Positions 9,101 through 15,853 of a stretch of DNA of 64,000 nt are shown here, piece by piece. The DNA lies in the NCBI GenBank assembly GCA_002840765.1, contig PHCE01000007.1:171924-235923 (forward strand), read 5' to 3'. The position numbers and the translations under genes are program-made. The notes below the pieces were generated by a model, which searched no databases, was not told the origin of the DNA, and saw only the letters and a list, made by a program, of their open reading frames with translations. Each line of letters starts with the position of its first letter. Position 1 is the stretch's first letter. Source of the stretch: Betaproteobacteria bacterium HGW-Betaproteobacteria-7 (GTDB lineage Bacteria; Pseudomonadota; Gammaproteobacteria; Burkholderiales; Rhodocyclaceae).

Positions 9101-10103
9101 GCCGGCGCATTTCTCGATGAACTACAAACTGATCGACGAGCACGGCCGGCAACTGGACATGAACCGCAGCCTGGTGGCGCTTCGCGGCGAGTGGGGCAAG
9201 GAGGCGAAGGAAGAATTCGCCGAATTGCACGAAACGCCATCCGAATATACCAAGCTGACCGACTGGACCTTCGGCGAACTGCCGGAGCTGATGGAAGTGC
9301 CGGTCGGCAAACAGACGGTGATCGGCTACCCGGCGCTGATCGACGACGGCGAAACGGTCAGCCTGAAGGTCTTCGATTCCGCCGAGGAAGCCGCCGAAAG
9401 CCACCGCAAGGGTCTGGCGCGGCTGTTCATGCTGCAGTTCCGCGAGCAGGTGAAATACTTCGACAAGAACATCCCGGGCCTCAGCCAGATGGCCATGCAG
9501 TACATGGCGTTGGGCAGCAGCGATGATCTGAAGCACCAGTTGGTCGACCTGAGCTTCGAGCGCGCCTGTCTGACGGAACCCTTGCCGACCACGCCGGAAG
9601 CCTTCAAGGCGCGCTGTGGCGAAGCCAAGGCCAGGCTCGGCCTGATCATGCAGGAAGTCTGCCGGATGGTCGGCACGGTACTGACCGAGTGGCAGACGGT
9701 GGTGAAGAAGCTTCCCGCATTCAAGGCGCATGCGGCCGCCGTCGCCGACATCGAAGCGCAACTGAAACGCCTGCTCGGCAAGACTTTCGTCGTCGACACG
9801 CCTTTCGATCGCCTGCAGCACTATCCGCGTTACCTGAAGGCAATCGGCGTCCGCCTCGACAAGCTGAAGGCCAACCCGGCGCGCGATGCGCAACTGCTGG
9901 CCGAGTACGGGCCGCTGTGGACCAACTACGAACGCCGTGCCATTCAGTTGGCCAAACTGGGTACCCTCGATCCGCAAATCGAGCAGTTCCGCTGGCTGCT
10001 GGAAGAATTGCGCGTCGGCCTGTACGCTCAGGAACTACGCACGCCGGTGCCAGTCTCGACCAAACGTTTGCAAAAGCAATGGGAAGGAATCAAGAATGGG
10101 TGA
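6150..10103 (+). CDS. hrpA: ATP-dependent RNA helicase HrpA (DEAH box)
   Basis: 1317 aa, close to the usual 1300 for HrpA. Walker A GETGSGKT is at 100-107, DEAH at 197-200, ITSAT shortly after, and the motif VI stretch QRAGRCGR near 400. Helicase-associated HA2 and OB-fold regions and the long HrpA-specific C-terminal domain (DUF3418-type) complete it. HrpA acts on structured mRNA and has been linked to rescue of stalled ribosomes in Escherichia coli. The stop overlaps the start of the next gene by eight bases, so translation is probably coupled. Confidence 0.97.
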   Translation: MAHSPPRSVRPRRDDSARDTLTADARRLLALQRELQRAAGDKREQAQSELGALLAASQAAVAVRRAKLPRPEFQADLPVNERRADIAELIANNQVVIVCGETGSGKTTQLPKICLELGIGARGLIGHTQPRRLAARSVATRLAQELKTQVGAGIGVKIRFQDRSGPESWVKLMTDGILLAESQSDPYLNAYEAIIIDEAHERSLNIDFLLGYLKQLLPRRPDLKVIITSATIDAERFSQHFNGAPVIEVSGRLYPVEVRHRPVEDIDKKDDERDLYDAIVDAADELARLGSGDILVFLPGEREIREAAEALRKHALARPGLSSAHAPEILPLFSRLSAGDQDRIFKPSGGQRRIVLATNVAETSLTVPGIRYVIDTGLARVKRYSYRNKVEQLQVEKISQAAARQRAGRCGRVAAGVCIRLYDEADFNARPPFTDPEILRSSLAGVILRMKSLKLADVESFPFIEPPPAKAISDGYALLQELGALDDDNRLTKVGEALARLPLDPRIGRMLVAARDLGCLTEVLVIAAGLATQDPRERPQERQQAADEKHKLFADEKSEFLSWWKLWNWFKNAVEHKKSNKSLVDTCHAHFLSYLRLREWREVHGQLHAMVTELGWKENDIPGSYDAIHMALLSGLLGNIGCKSDESGYYLGARGIRFLIHPSSPLQKKAGKWLMAAEITETTRLFGRCVARIEDGWIEKVGAHLIKRQYFDPHWEKKSMQVAGWERTTLYGVVINPKRRIHYGPLAPAEAREIFIRQGLVGEEIDEAFAKRWPFFQHNQKQIRDIEKIEHKQRRQDVLVDDELIFAFYDHIIPEGIHNGATFDHWRKEAEQDNPKLLFLAKDDLMRHSAAGVTTEAFPHTLKVGGIEYTLTYHFEPGSPRDGVTLTLPLAQLNQIPVLRMEWLVPGLLKEKLVQLIKTLPQKIRAKLVPVPEFVDEFIAATAGNDRKMNQGLIPPLIDYILEARGLNARGWAVTPDAFRPDALPAHFSMNYKLIDEHGRQLDMNRSLVALRGEWGKEAKEEFAELHETPSEYTKLTDWTFGELPELMEVPVGKQTVIGYPALIDDGETVSLKVFDSAEEAAESHRKGLARLFMLQFREQVKYFDKNIPGLSQMAMQYMALGSSDDLKHQLVDLSFERACLTEPLPTTPEAFKARCGEAKARLGLIMQEVCRMVGTVLTEWQTVVKKLPAFKAHAAAVADIEAQLKRLLGKTFVVDTPFDRLQHYPRYLKAIGVRLDKLKANPARDAQLLAEYGPLWTNYERRAIQLAKLGTLDPQIEQFRWLLEELRVGLYAQELRTPVPVSTKRLQKQWEGIKNG

Positions 10104-10830
10104 TGTGATGCTGGCGCTCGGGCGAACCTTCGCCAACCTGAAAAGCCGCAAAGTCTGGCTGTATGTGCTGACCCCGGCGCTGTTCGCGCTGCTGCTGACC
10201 ATCGGCTTGGCGGTGTGGGCGCTCGGTGCAGTCGTCCAGCACCTGCTGAACTACCCGCCGATGACCTGGCTGGCGGCCTGGGGGCTGCTCTGGCTGGCCA
10301 CTATCCTGGCCTACCTCGGCGGCTGGCTGGCCATCTTCGCGCTCGCCTACCTGTTCGCCTCGCTGCTGGCGGCCATCGTCATCATGCCGTTGATGCTCAA
10401 GCACCTGTCGGAAACCGAGTACCGGGACGTGGTGCCGATGGGTAAGGACAGTTTTGTTGCGGCAGCGGTCAACAGTGTGCTGGCCTCGCTGATATTCGTC
10501 GCCGCCTGGCTGGCGACCATCCCGCTATGGCTGATCCCCGGTTTTTCGCTGCTGATCCCACTGCTGCTGATGGCCTGGCTGAACCGCCGGACCTTTGCCT
10601 ACGATGCCCTGTCCATGCACGCGACGGTTCCTGAATGGACGGCGCTGCGACAGAAGAACAAGGCGCCGCTGTTCATGCTCGGCCTGACCATGGCACTGTT
10701 CGCCCACATTCCGTTGATCGGCCTGCTGGTGCCGGCGCTGGCGGCCCTATCGTTCGTCCATTACGGGCTGGAAGCCCTGCGCCGCTCGCGTGGCGGCGCC
10801 ATCGTCAGCATAGAGGGAGAAGCTGCATGA
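10096..10830 (+). CDS. EI24 domain / CysZ-like integral membrane protein
   Basis: 244 aa with about five or six hydrophobic helices. The EI24/CysZ-type arrangement is visible: paired N-terminal helices, a loop ending in MPLMLKHLSETEY, then FSLLIPLLLMAWLNRRTFAYDAL. CysZ members transport sulfate, but the wider family is uncharacterised and nothing here argues for sulfate. The start is an ATG overlapping the hrpA stop by eight bases, with AAGGA upstream. The stop overlaps the next start in ATGA, indicating an operon. Confidence 0.85.
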   Translation: MGDVMLALGRTFANLKSRKVWLYVLTPALFALLLTIGLAVWALGAVVQHLLNYPPMTWLAAWGLLWLATILAYLGGWLAIFALAYLFASLLAAIVIMPLMLKHLSETEYRDVVPMGKDSFVAAAVNSVLASLIFVAAWLATIPLWLIPGFSLLIPLLLMAWLNRRTFAYDALSMHATVPEWTALRQKNKAPLFMLGLTMALFAHIPLIGLLVPALAALSFVHYGLEALRRSRGGAIVSIEGEAA

Positions 10831-11591
10831 GCCGTACTTTTGGCGCTGTCATCATCGGCGACGAAATCCTGTCCGGCAAACGCCAGGACAAGCACTTCGC
10901 CAAGATCACCGAACTGCTCGGCGCGCGCGGCCTGCAATTGTCCTGGGTCGAATACCTGGGCGACGACCGGCAGCGCCTGACGCAAACCTTCCAGCGCACG
11001 ATGGCCGCCGGCGATGTGGTGTTTTCCTGCGGCGGCATCGGCAACACGCCGGATGACCATACCCGGCAGGCGGTGGCGGCAGCGCTCGGCGTCGATCTGG
11101 TGCTGCACCCGGAGGGCTATGAGGAACTGAAGGTGCGTTTCGCCGGCGAGGAAATCACCGACAAGCGCAAGCTGCTGGTGACCTTCCCGCAAGGCGTGCG
11201 CATCATTCCCAACCCGTTCAATCGCATACCGGGCTTCATGGCCAACGATCACTACTTCGTGCCAGGCTTTCCGCAGATGGCCCATCCGATGATCGAATGG
11301 GTGCTCGATACCTTCTACGAGAGCGAGTTCAAGCCGGTCGGCGACAAGGTCGAGAAGGCCTTCCTGCTGACCGGGCCGACAGCCTACGAAAGCGCGCTGC
11401 TCGACCTGATGGAACGCATCGTCGCCGACTACCCGACGCTGCGCCTGTTCTCGCTGCCCTCGCTGGTCGGCAAGGAGCGCAAGCACCTAGAATTAGGCGT
11501 CGAAGGCGAGCCGGCTTTGGTTGACCAGGCGATGGAGGAAATCCGCATCGAGATCGAGCGACGCGGGATCAACTGGGTCTGGCGGTCGTGA
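10827..11591 (+). CDS. CinA-like / MoaB-type molybdopterin-binding domain protein
   Basis: 254 aa. The N-terminal half is a MoCF-biosynthesis/CinA N-terminal fold with IIGDEILSGKRQDKH and SCGGIGNTPDDHT, the phosphate-binding and acidic motifs of the family. The C-terminal half is the extension seen in stand-alone CinA-N proteins; the nicotinamide mononucleotide deamidase domain of full CinA is missing. Its substrate is unproven. It overlaps the EI24 gene by four bases and is followed 13 bases later by a YbaK gene. Confidence 0.85.
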   Translation: MSRTFGAVIIGDEILSGKRQDKHFAKITELLGARGLQLSWVEYLGDDRQRLTQTFQRTMAAGDVVFSCGGIGNTPDDHTRQAVAAALGVDLVLHPEGYEELKVRFAGEEITDKRKLLVTFPQGVRIIPNPFNRIPGFMANDHYFVPGFPQMAHPMIEWVLDTFYESEFKPVGDKVEKAFLLTGPTAYESALLDLMERIVADYPTLRLFSLPSLVGKERKHLELGVEGEPALVDQAMEEIRIEIERRGINWVWRS

Positions 11592-11604
11592 AGGAATTAC
11601 GCGC

Positions 11605-12090
11605 ATGAAACCGGCTACTCACCCCACGGCGCTGCGTACTCAGCAACTGTTGGCCGAATGCGGCGTTGCCACGACGGTCGTTGAATTCGAGCAGCCGACG
11701 CGCACCAGCGCCGAGGCTGCCGCTGCCATTGGTTGCTCGGTGGCCGAAATTGCCAAGTCCATCGTCTTCCGCGGCAAGGTCAGCGGCCAGGCCATCCTGG
11801 TCGTCGCCAGCGGTGACAACCGGGTCTGCGAGCGCAAGGTGGCGGAACTGGTTGGCGAGAAACTCGGCCGCGCCGATGCCGATTTCGTCCGCAGCGCCAC
11901 CGGCTACGCCATCGGCGGTGTCGCACCGCTCGGCCATGCGCAGCCGCCACGCCTGCTGCTCGATGCCGACCTGCAGCGCTTCGCGGCGATCTGGGCGGCG
12001 GGCGGCACGCCGTTCTCAGTGTTCCGGCTGACGCCGGCGCAATTGCTGCAACTTACCGGCGCGCCCTGGGCGGACATCAGGGCAGAGTAA
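11605..12090 (+). CDS. YbaK/EbsC family aminoacyl-tRNA deacylase
   Basis: 161 aa YbaK/ProX-like editing domain. The VVEFEQPTRTSAEAAAAIGC opening, KSIVFRG, and GYAIGGVAPLGH near the C-terminus are characteristic. Such proteins hydrolyse mischarged aminoacyl-tRNAs in trans (Cys-tRNA-Pro for YbaK). An AAGGAA ribosome binding site is 8 bases before the ATG. It is the last gene of the hrpA transcription unit, ending just before a terminator shared with the convergent phasin gene. Confidence 0.9.
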   Translation: MKPATHPTALRTQQLLAECGVATTVVEFEQPTRTSAEAAAAIGCSVAEIAKSIVFRGKVSGQAILVVASGDNRVCERKVAELVGEKLGRADADFVRSATGYAIGGVAPLGHAQPPRLLLDADLQRFAAIWAAGGTPFSVFRLTPAQLLQLTGAPWADIRAE

Positions 12091-12095
12091 GGGCA

Positions 12096-12124
12096 AAAAA
12101 AACCCGCGGCCAGCGCGGGTTCTT
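12096..12124 (-). terminator. Rho-independent terminator of the downstream phasin
   Basis: CCCGCG/CGCGGG arms around GCCAG are flanked by eight A on the plus strand, which gives eight T on the minus strand after the stem. It lies between the convergent YbaK and phasin genes and serves mainly the minus-strand transcript. Confidence 0.8.
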
Positions 12125-12145
12125 GCTCCAGTCGAAAAGACTGTC

Positions 12146-12745
12146 TTACTTGGCCGTGCTCTTGCGGGCGGCGGCGGCCGTGGCGCTGGTCTTGGCCGGA
12201 GCCTTGGCAGCGGTCGGCTTGCTGACGGTCTTTGCGGCCTTGGTGGCAACACCGACATTGGCTTCGGCGATTTCCGACAACTGGCGGGTAACCGAGTTGA
12301 GGCTGTCGAAAGCCTGGTTGGAGGCGGTGATCACCGAGTTCAGGGCGGCGGCGAAAACATCGCCACCCACCGGTGCCGCAGCGCCGGCCTTCTTGGCGGC
12401 GGTGACAGCGGTTTCGGTCAGCTTGCCGTATTGCGATTCGATGACCGAGGTCAGTTCTTTCTGTACTTGCGTCGTCAGTTCATAGACGCTGCGCGAGTAG
12501 TCGACCCACTTTTCCAGATTGGGCTGAGCCAGTTCGGCATTGAGCTTGGCGACGCCGTTGGCATCCTTGGCCGCCATCAGTTGCTGGGCATTGGCCACGG
12601 AATTGTTGAAGAACTCGCGCGAAGCGGCGACGTTCAGGGCGGTCAGGCGCTCAACGCCGTTGAAGGCGGTGCGCAGGATGGTCAGCAGGACTTCGGTATT
12701 CGCCTTCTGGGCAGCAGCGATTTGTTCGATATTCGGGTTGCTCAT
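12146..12745 (-). CDS. Phasin family protein (PHB granule-associated), copy 2
   Basis: 199 aa. The phasin core spans about residues 8-130, with the amphipathic LTALNVAASREFF helix and the SRSVYELTTQVQKEL signature. A Lys/Ala/Thr-rich tail resembles the DNA-binding-like tails of some phasins. Phasins coat polyhydroxybutyrate granules. The start at 12745 was chosen for its GGAG ribosome binding site and homology. It lies 75 bases downstream of the other phasin, beyond an intervening terminator, so its expression may depend on read-through. Confidence 0.92.
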   Translation of the reverse strand: MSNPNIEQIAAAQKANTEVLLTILRTAFNGVERLTALNVAASREFFNNSVANAQQLMAAKDANGVAKLNAELAQPNLEKWVDYSRSVYELTTQVQKELTSVIESQYGKLTETAVTAAKKAGAAAPVGGDVFAAALNSVITASNQAFDSLNSVTRQLSEIAEANVGVATKAAKTVSKPTAAKAPAKTSATAAAARKSTAK

Positions 12746-12784
12746 CTTCTTCTCCTCGACAAACGATGGGTGCGGATGAAACAA

Positions 12785-12811
12785 AGGCCCCCGCCTTGCA
12801 GCGGGGGCCTT
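12785..12811 (-). terminator. Strong GC hairpin between the two phasin genes
   Basis: GGCCCCCGC/GCGGGGGCC is a perfect 9-bp stem with a 6-base loop, followed on the minus strand by TTTGTTTC. It would end or attenuate the transcript of the upstream phasin. Confidence 0.8.
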
Positions 12812-12820
12812 GGCAAGAAG

Positions 12821-13375
12821 TTACTTGCTCTTCTTGGCGGATGCTTGGCCAACAGCCTTGACGGTGGCGTTGGTGGCAGCAGCAACGTTGGCTTCGGTGA
12901 TCTCGGCAACTTGCTTGGCAGCCTTGTTCAGGTTGTCGAAAGCGGAGTTGGCGGCAGCGATGGCGCTCTTGACGGCGGCAACAGCGACGTCAGAACCGGC
13001 CGGGGCAGACTTGGCAGCCTTGTCCAGCAGGTCGGCAACTTGCTTCTGGAAACCGCCGAATTGGGCTTCGATGGTCTTCGACAGCTCTTCTTGAGCTTGA
13101 GCGGAGATTTCGTAGACGCTGCGCGAGTAGGCAACGGCCTTCTCAACGTTCGGCTGGGCCAGGGAAGCCTGGATGGACAGGGCTTCCTGAACGTCCTTGG
13201 CGCCGAGCAGAGCCTTGGTGCCGGAGACGGAGTCTTCCAGGACCGAGCGGGCGGTGTTCAGGTTCAGGGCGGCGATGCGCTCGGCAGAAGCCAGGGCGGC
13301 ATTGGCAACGGACAGCAGGGAATCAACGGTGGCCTTGTTGGCGGAAGCGAATTGCTCGGGGGTCGTGAAGCTCAT
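12821..13375 (-). CDS. phaP: Phasin family protein (PhaP-like), copy 1
   Basis: 184 aa, typical PhaP. The N-terminus is FTTPEQFASANKATVDSL, followed by the LNLNTARSVLEDS helix, YSRSVYEISAQAQEEL and a long Ala-rich helical half. It covers PHB granules and controls their size and number. The start has a strong TAGGAG ribosome binding site. A near-consensus sigma-70 promoter and TGCA-type repeats lie upstream, suggesting high expression and control by a PhaR-type repressor (inference). Its C-terminus is Lys-rich but short, unlike copy 2. Confidence 0.95.
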   Translation of the reverse strand: MSFTTPEQFASANKATVDSLLSVANAALASAERIAALNLNTARSVLEDSVSGTKALLGAKDVQEALSIQASLAQPNVEKAVAYSRSVYEISAQAQEELSKTIEAQFGGFQKQVADLLDKAAKSAPAGSDVAVAAVKSAIAAANSAFDNLNKAAKQVAEITEANVAAATNATVKAVGQASAKKSK

Positions 13376-13443
13376 GGGAATCTCCTAGATAAAAAGGGCT
13401 TGGCAAAAGTTTTCGAACCGTTGCAGCGCCACTTTCAAGCGTT

Positions 13444-13512
13444 GTTGCACTGCACCATGCGTTGAATTATAGGAGCGATTGTTGCATTGTCAACAAATAT
13501 TTGGTGCGGTGC
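13444..13512. promoter_or_regulatory. Candidate PhaR-type operator repeats around the phaP promoter
   Basis: TTGCACTGCACC (13445-13456) has the dyad TGCA-N-TGCA. A related TGCGGTGCA lies at about 13504-13512, and TTGCATTG at about 13482-13489 overlaps the spacer. TGC/GCA-rich repeats near phasin promoters are known PhaR sites in other proteobacteria. Assignment here is by analogy. Confidence 0.4.
13466..13493 (-). promoter_or_regulatory. Near-consensus sigma-70 promoter of phaP
   Basis: On the minus strand TTGACA and TATAAT are both perfect and separated by 16 bases. The start codon is about 90 bases downstream of the -10. Confidence 0.85.
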
Positions 13513-13584
13513 ACAAATAAAGTGAATGCTGTTGAAAATCATCGGTTTGCCGTTTGCCGCCAGGGGCGGCCAGGGCCTGACGCA

Positions 13585-14187
13585 CTACTCCCGTGCATTT
13601 GGTGCGGTCAGGCCGGCGGCGCCTTTGAGCTCCAGTTGTTCGCCGCGTCGCTGTGGAGTTTCCGGCTGGCTGCTGCTTTTCTTCGGCTGGATGACAGCCC
13701 GGACACGGGCTGGCGGGGCTTTCGGATCACGATTTTCGCCGGCGGTGACCAGGTACTTTTCGCTGATCGCGTCGTACCAGATGTAGTCGCCGCGAATCTG
13801 GTCCTCGCCGCTCTGCACCCAGGCGCGGTGGAACAGTTCCGCCACCTCGGTGTTGCTGTTGTACTCGATGCGCTCGGCTTCGCCTTCCATGAAGTCGTCG
13901 CGTCCCTCGCGCTTCTGGCGGAAGCGCGCCAGGCCGCCCTTGCCACCAAAAGCCGTGCCTTTCTGGAATCCGTACTGGTCTTCGGTGACGACGATGCGGT
14001 CGGCCTTGAGGATCAGCGTCCCCTTGGTAATCACGACATCGCCTTCGAGGATCTGGATCTTCTTGGCGTCATCGATGGAGATGCGATTGGCTTCGAGGTG
14101 CATCGGCTTGTCGCGGTCCGCCCGTTCGGCGAAGGCCGGAAGCGCGACGAGCAGGACGGCGAGGAGGGGGGCGAGGCGCAGTTTCAT
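13585..14187 (-). CDS. lptA: LPS transport periplasmic protein LptA
   Basis: 200 aa with a cleavable signal peptide (1-20). The OstA-like beta-jellyroll is recognisable from PMHLEANRISIDDAKK, ILEGDVVITKGTLILKADR and the EAERIEYNSNTEVAELFHRA stretch. LptA bridges the periplasm between LptC and LptD. It overlaps lptC by four bases (ATGA). The usual downstream lptB and rpoN are absent; the phasin genes follow instead. The C-terminal 40 residues are polar and probably disordered. Confidence 0.92.
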   Translation of the reverse strand: MKLRLAPLLAVLLVALPAFAERADRDKPMHLEANRISIDDAKKIQILEGDVVITKGTLILKADRIVVTEDQYGFQKGTAFGGKGGLARFRQKREGRDDFMEGEAERIEYNSNTEVAELFHRAWVQSGEDQIRGDYIWYDAISEKYLVTAGENRDPKAPPARVRAVIQPKKSSSQPETPQRRGEQLELKGAAGLTAPNARE

Positions 14188-14765
14188 GGTGTCTTCTCCG
14201 GGCGCGCATAAAGGCCCGTAACCTGGGATTGCAGGACGAAGGTGGCGGCGTTGTTGTCGATTCTGGCGCCGGTGCCCTTGAGCCAGGACTGGCCCATCGT
14301 GATTTCCACCGGGCTGTCGGTGAAGGCGGTGCCCAGATCGGGTTCGACGGTAAGGTCGGGCATCCGGGCCAGCAGTTCCGGCCGGTCGGCGGTGGCGCCA
14401 CGGGAAGCGCGGACATCGTCCCAGAGAAACACCGTCTCGCCACGCGCACTGACCTTGGCGTTAAGCGCGGTGAAAGTGACCGGTGGCGCATCACGGCGGA
14501 AATGGATGAGTGTCGGTGATTTCAGCTCGGATGAGTCATCGTCCGGATAGTGAACGAGATTGGGGGCTGATAGGCGGTACTTGACCAGGCCGTCAGCATC
14601 AAACCGGCGTACCGTGAAGTTATCGACGATGGCATCGGGGTCATGACGCAGCTTGCCGTCGCGCCGCGACTCTTCGACGTTGATGGCACTTTGCAGCCAG
14701 AAACTGAGTCCGGCCAGCAGGGCGACCAGGACGATCGGGAAGAGTTGGCCTTGCCAGTTTTTCAT
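14184..14765 (-). CDS. lptC: LPS export system protein LptC
   Basis: 193 aa bitopic inner-membrane protein. One N-terminal helix (about 8-24) precedes a periplasmic OstA-like fold with DFTV-type opening (VDNFTVRRFDADGLVKYRLS) and the conserved TLIHFR and LLARMPDLTVEPD strands. It hands LPS from the LptBFG transporter to LptA. The start at 14765 is 37 bases after the kdsD stop, where kdsC would normally lie. An in-frame extension upstream runs into kdsD and is rejected. Confidence 0.9.
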   Translation of the reverse strand: MKNWQGQLFPIVLVALLAGLSFWLQSAINVEESRRDGKLRHDPDAIVDNFTVRRFDADGLVKYRLSAPNLVHYPDDDSSELKSPTLIHFRRDAPPVTFTALNAKVSARGETVFLWDDVRASRGATADRPELLARMPDLTVEPDLGTAFTDSPVEITMGQSWLKGTGARIDNNAATFVLQSQVTGLYARPEKTP

Positions 14766-14803
14766 GGCTGGACGATCGCTGGGATGCCGGCGATGGTGTG
14801 CAT
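14762..14803 (-). other. 13-codon mini-ORF linking kdsD and lptC (possible kdsC deletion scar)
   Basis: An ATG overlapping the kdsD stop (TGATG) opens a 13-codon frame that closes at a TGA overlapping the lptC start (ATGA). These are the overlaps expected of an intact kdsC, but nearly all the coding length is missing. No KdsC motif survives, so the scar reading is inference. Confidence 0.35.
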
Positions 14804-15801
14804 CAGATGACCTTGGCAGTAAACAGGTCGTGCATGTTGAGGGCGCCGGCCAGGCGGCCCTCGTCATCGCAGACGAGAAGGGCATTGATACGCAGGCGTT
14901 CCATCATTTCGACGGCTTCGACGGCCAGGCGGTTGGCAAGAATGGTGTGCGGCGCCGCGTGCATGACCGAGGCGATATTGCCCTGGCGCAAGTCGATGCG
15001 TTTTTCGAAGGCACGCCGCAGGTCGCCATCGGTGAAGATGCCGAGCGGCCGCTGTTCACCGTCCACCACGGCAACGAGGCCGAGACCGCCGCGCGACATG
15101 GCGACGACGGCATCGGTGATGCCGGTCTCCGGGGCGACGGTCGGCACGCGTTCGGCCGGACGCATGACGTCGGCGACGTGGGTTAACAGGCGGCGACCGA
15201 GCGAGCCGCCGGGGTGCGAGCGGGCGAAATCCTCGGGGCCGAAGCCACGGGCATCGAGCAGGGCGACGGCGAGGGCGTCGCCAAGCGCGAGGGCAGCGGT
15301 GGTGCTGGCGGTCGGCGCCAGGTTGTGCGGGCAGGCTTCCTGGGCGACGCCGGCGTCGAGGTGCACATCGGCTTCGCGCGCCAAGGTCGAGCTTGGCACG
15401 CCGGTCATGGCGATCAGGCGGGCTCCCTGGCGCTTGATCAGCGGCACGATGCGCAGCAGTTCCTCAGACTCCCCGGAATTGGAGAGCGCGAGCAGGACAT
15501 CCTCGCGGGTAATCATGCCGAGGTCGCCGTGGCTGGCTTCGGCCGGATGAACGAAGTAGGCCGGGGTGCCGGTGCTGGCCATGGTCGCCGCAATCTTGCG
15601 GGCGATGTGGCCGGACTTGCCCATGCCGCTGACGATCAGACGGCCGCGGCTGGCCAGGATCAAGTCCACGGCGCGGGCGAATTCACCATCGAGTCGTTCG
15701 GCCAGGGCCGCCACTGCAGCCGCTTCGATGACCAGCGTCCGCCGGCCCAGTTCCTGAGCGCGTTCCGGCGAGTGGTGGTGGGCCTTGGGACTTGGGTTCA
15801 T
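14803..15801 (-). CDS. kdsD: D-arabinose-5-phosphate isomerase KdsD
   Basis: 332 aa: an SIS sugar-isomerase domain (about 40-180; GRLIVSGMGKSGHIARKIA, SNSGESEEL) followed by two CBS domains (about 205-330; GIFTDGDLRR). It converts ribulose 5-phosphate to arabinose 5-phosphate, the first step of Kdo synthesis for LPS. The ATG at 15801 has no obvious Shine-Dalgarno. It is divergent from the Kef-type antiporter, as in many betaproteobacteria, and heads the kdsD-lptC-lptA unit. Confidence 0.95.
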   Translation of the reverse strand: MNPSPKAHHHSPERAQELGRRTLVIEAAAVAALAERLDGEFARAVDLILASRGRLIVSGMGKSGHIARKIAATMASTGTPAYFVHPAEASHGDLGMITREDVLLALSNSGESEELLRIVPLIKRQGARLIAMTGVPSSTLAREADVHLDAGVAQEACPHNLAPTASTTAALALGDALAVALLDARGFGPEDFARSHPGGSLGRRLLTHVADVMRPAERVPTVAPETGITDAVVAMSRGGLGLVAVVDGEQRPLGIFTDGDLRRAFEKRIDLRQGNIASVMHAAPHTILANRLAVEAVEMMERLRINALLVCDDEGRLAGALNMHDLFTAKVI

Positions 15802-15853
15802 GGGGGGGCAGCGGTTATGATGGCCGGAGTATACCTGAATCGCGAAACGGCCC

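Noticed and set aside
6150..9977. Long open frames antisense to hrpA (up to 540 codons)
   Set aside because: They mirror the GC-rich codon pattern of hrpA, have no domain-like sequence and no ribosome binding sites.
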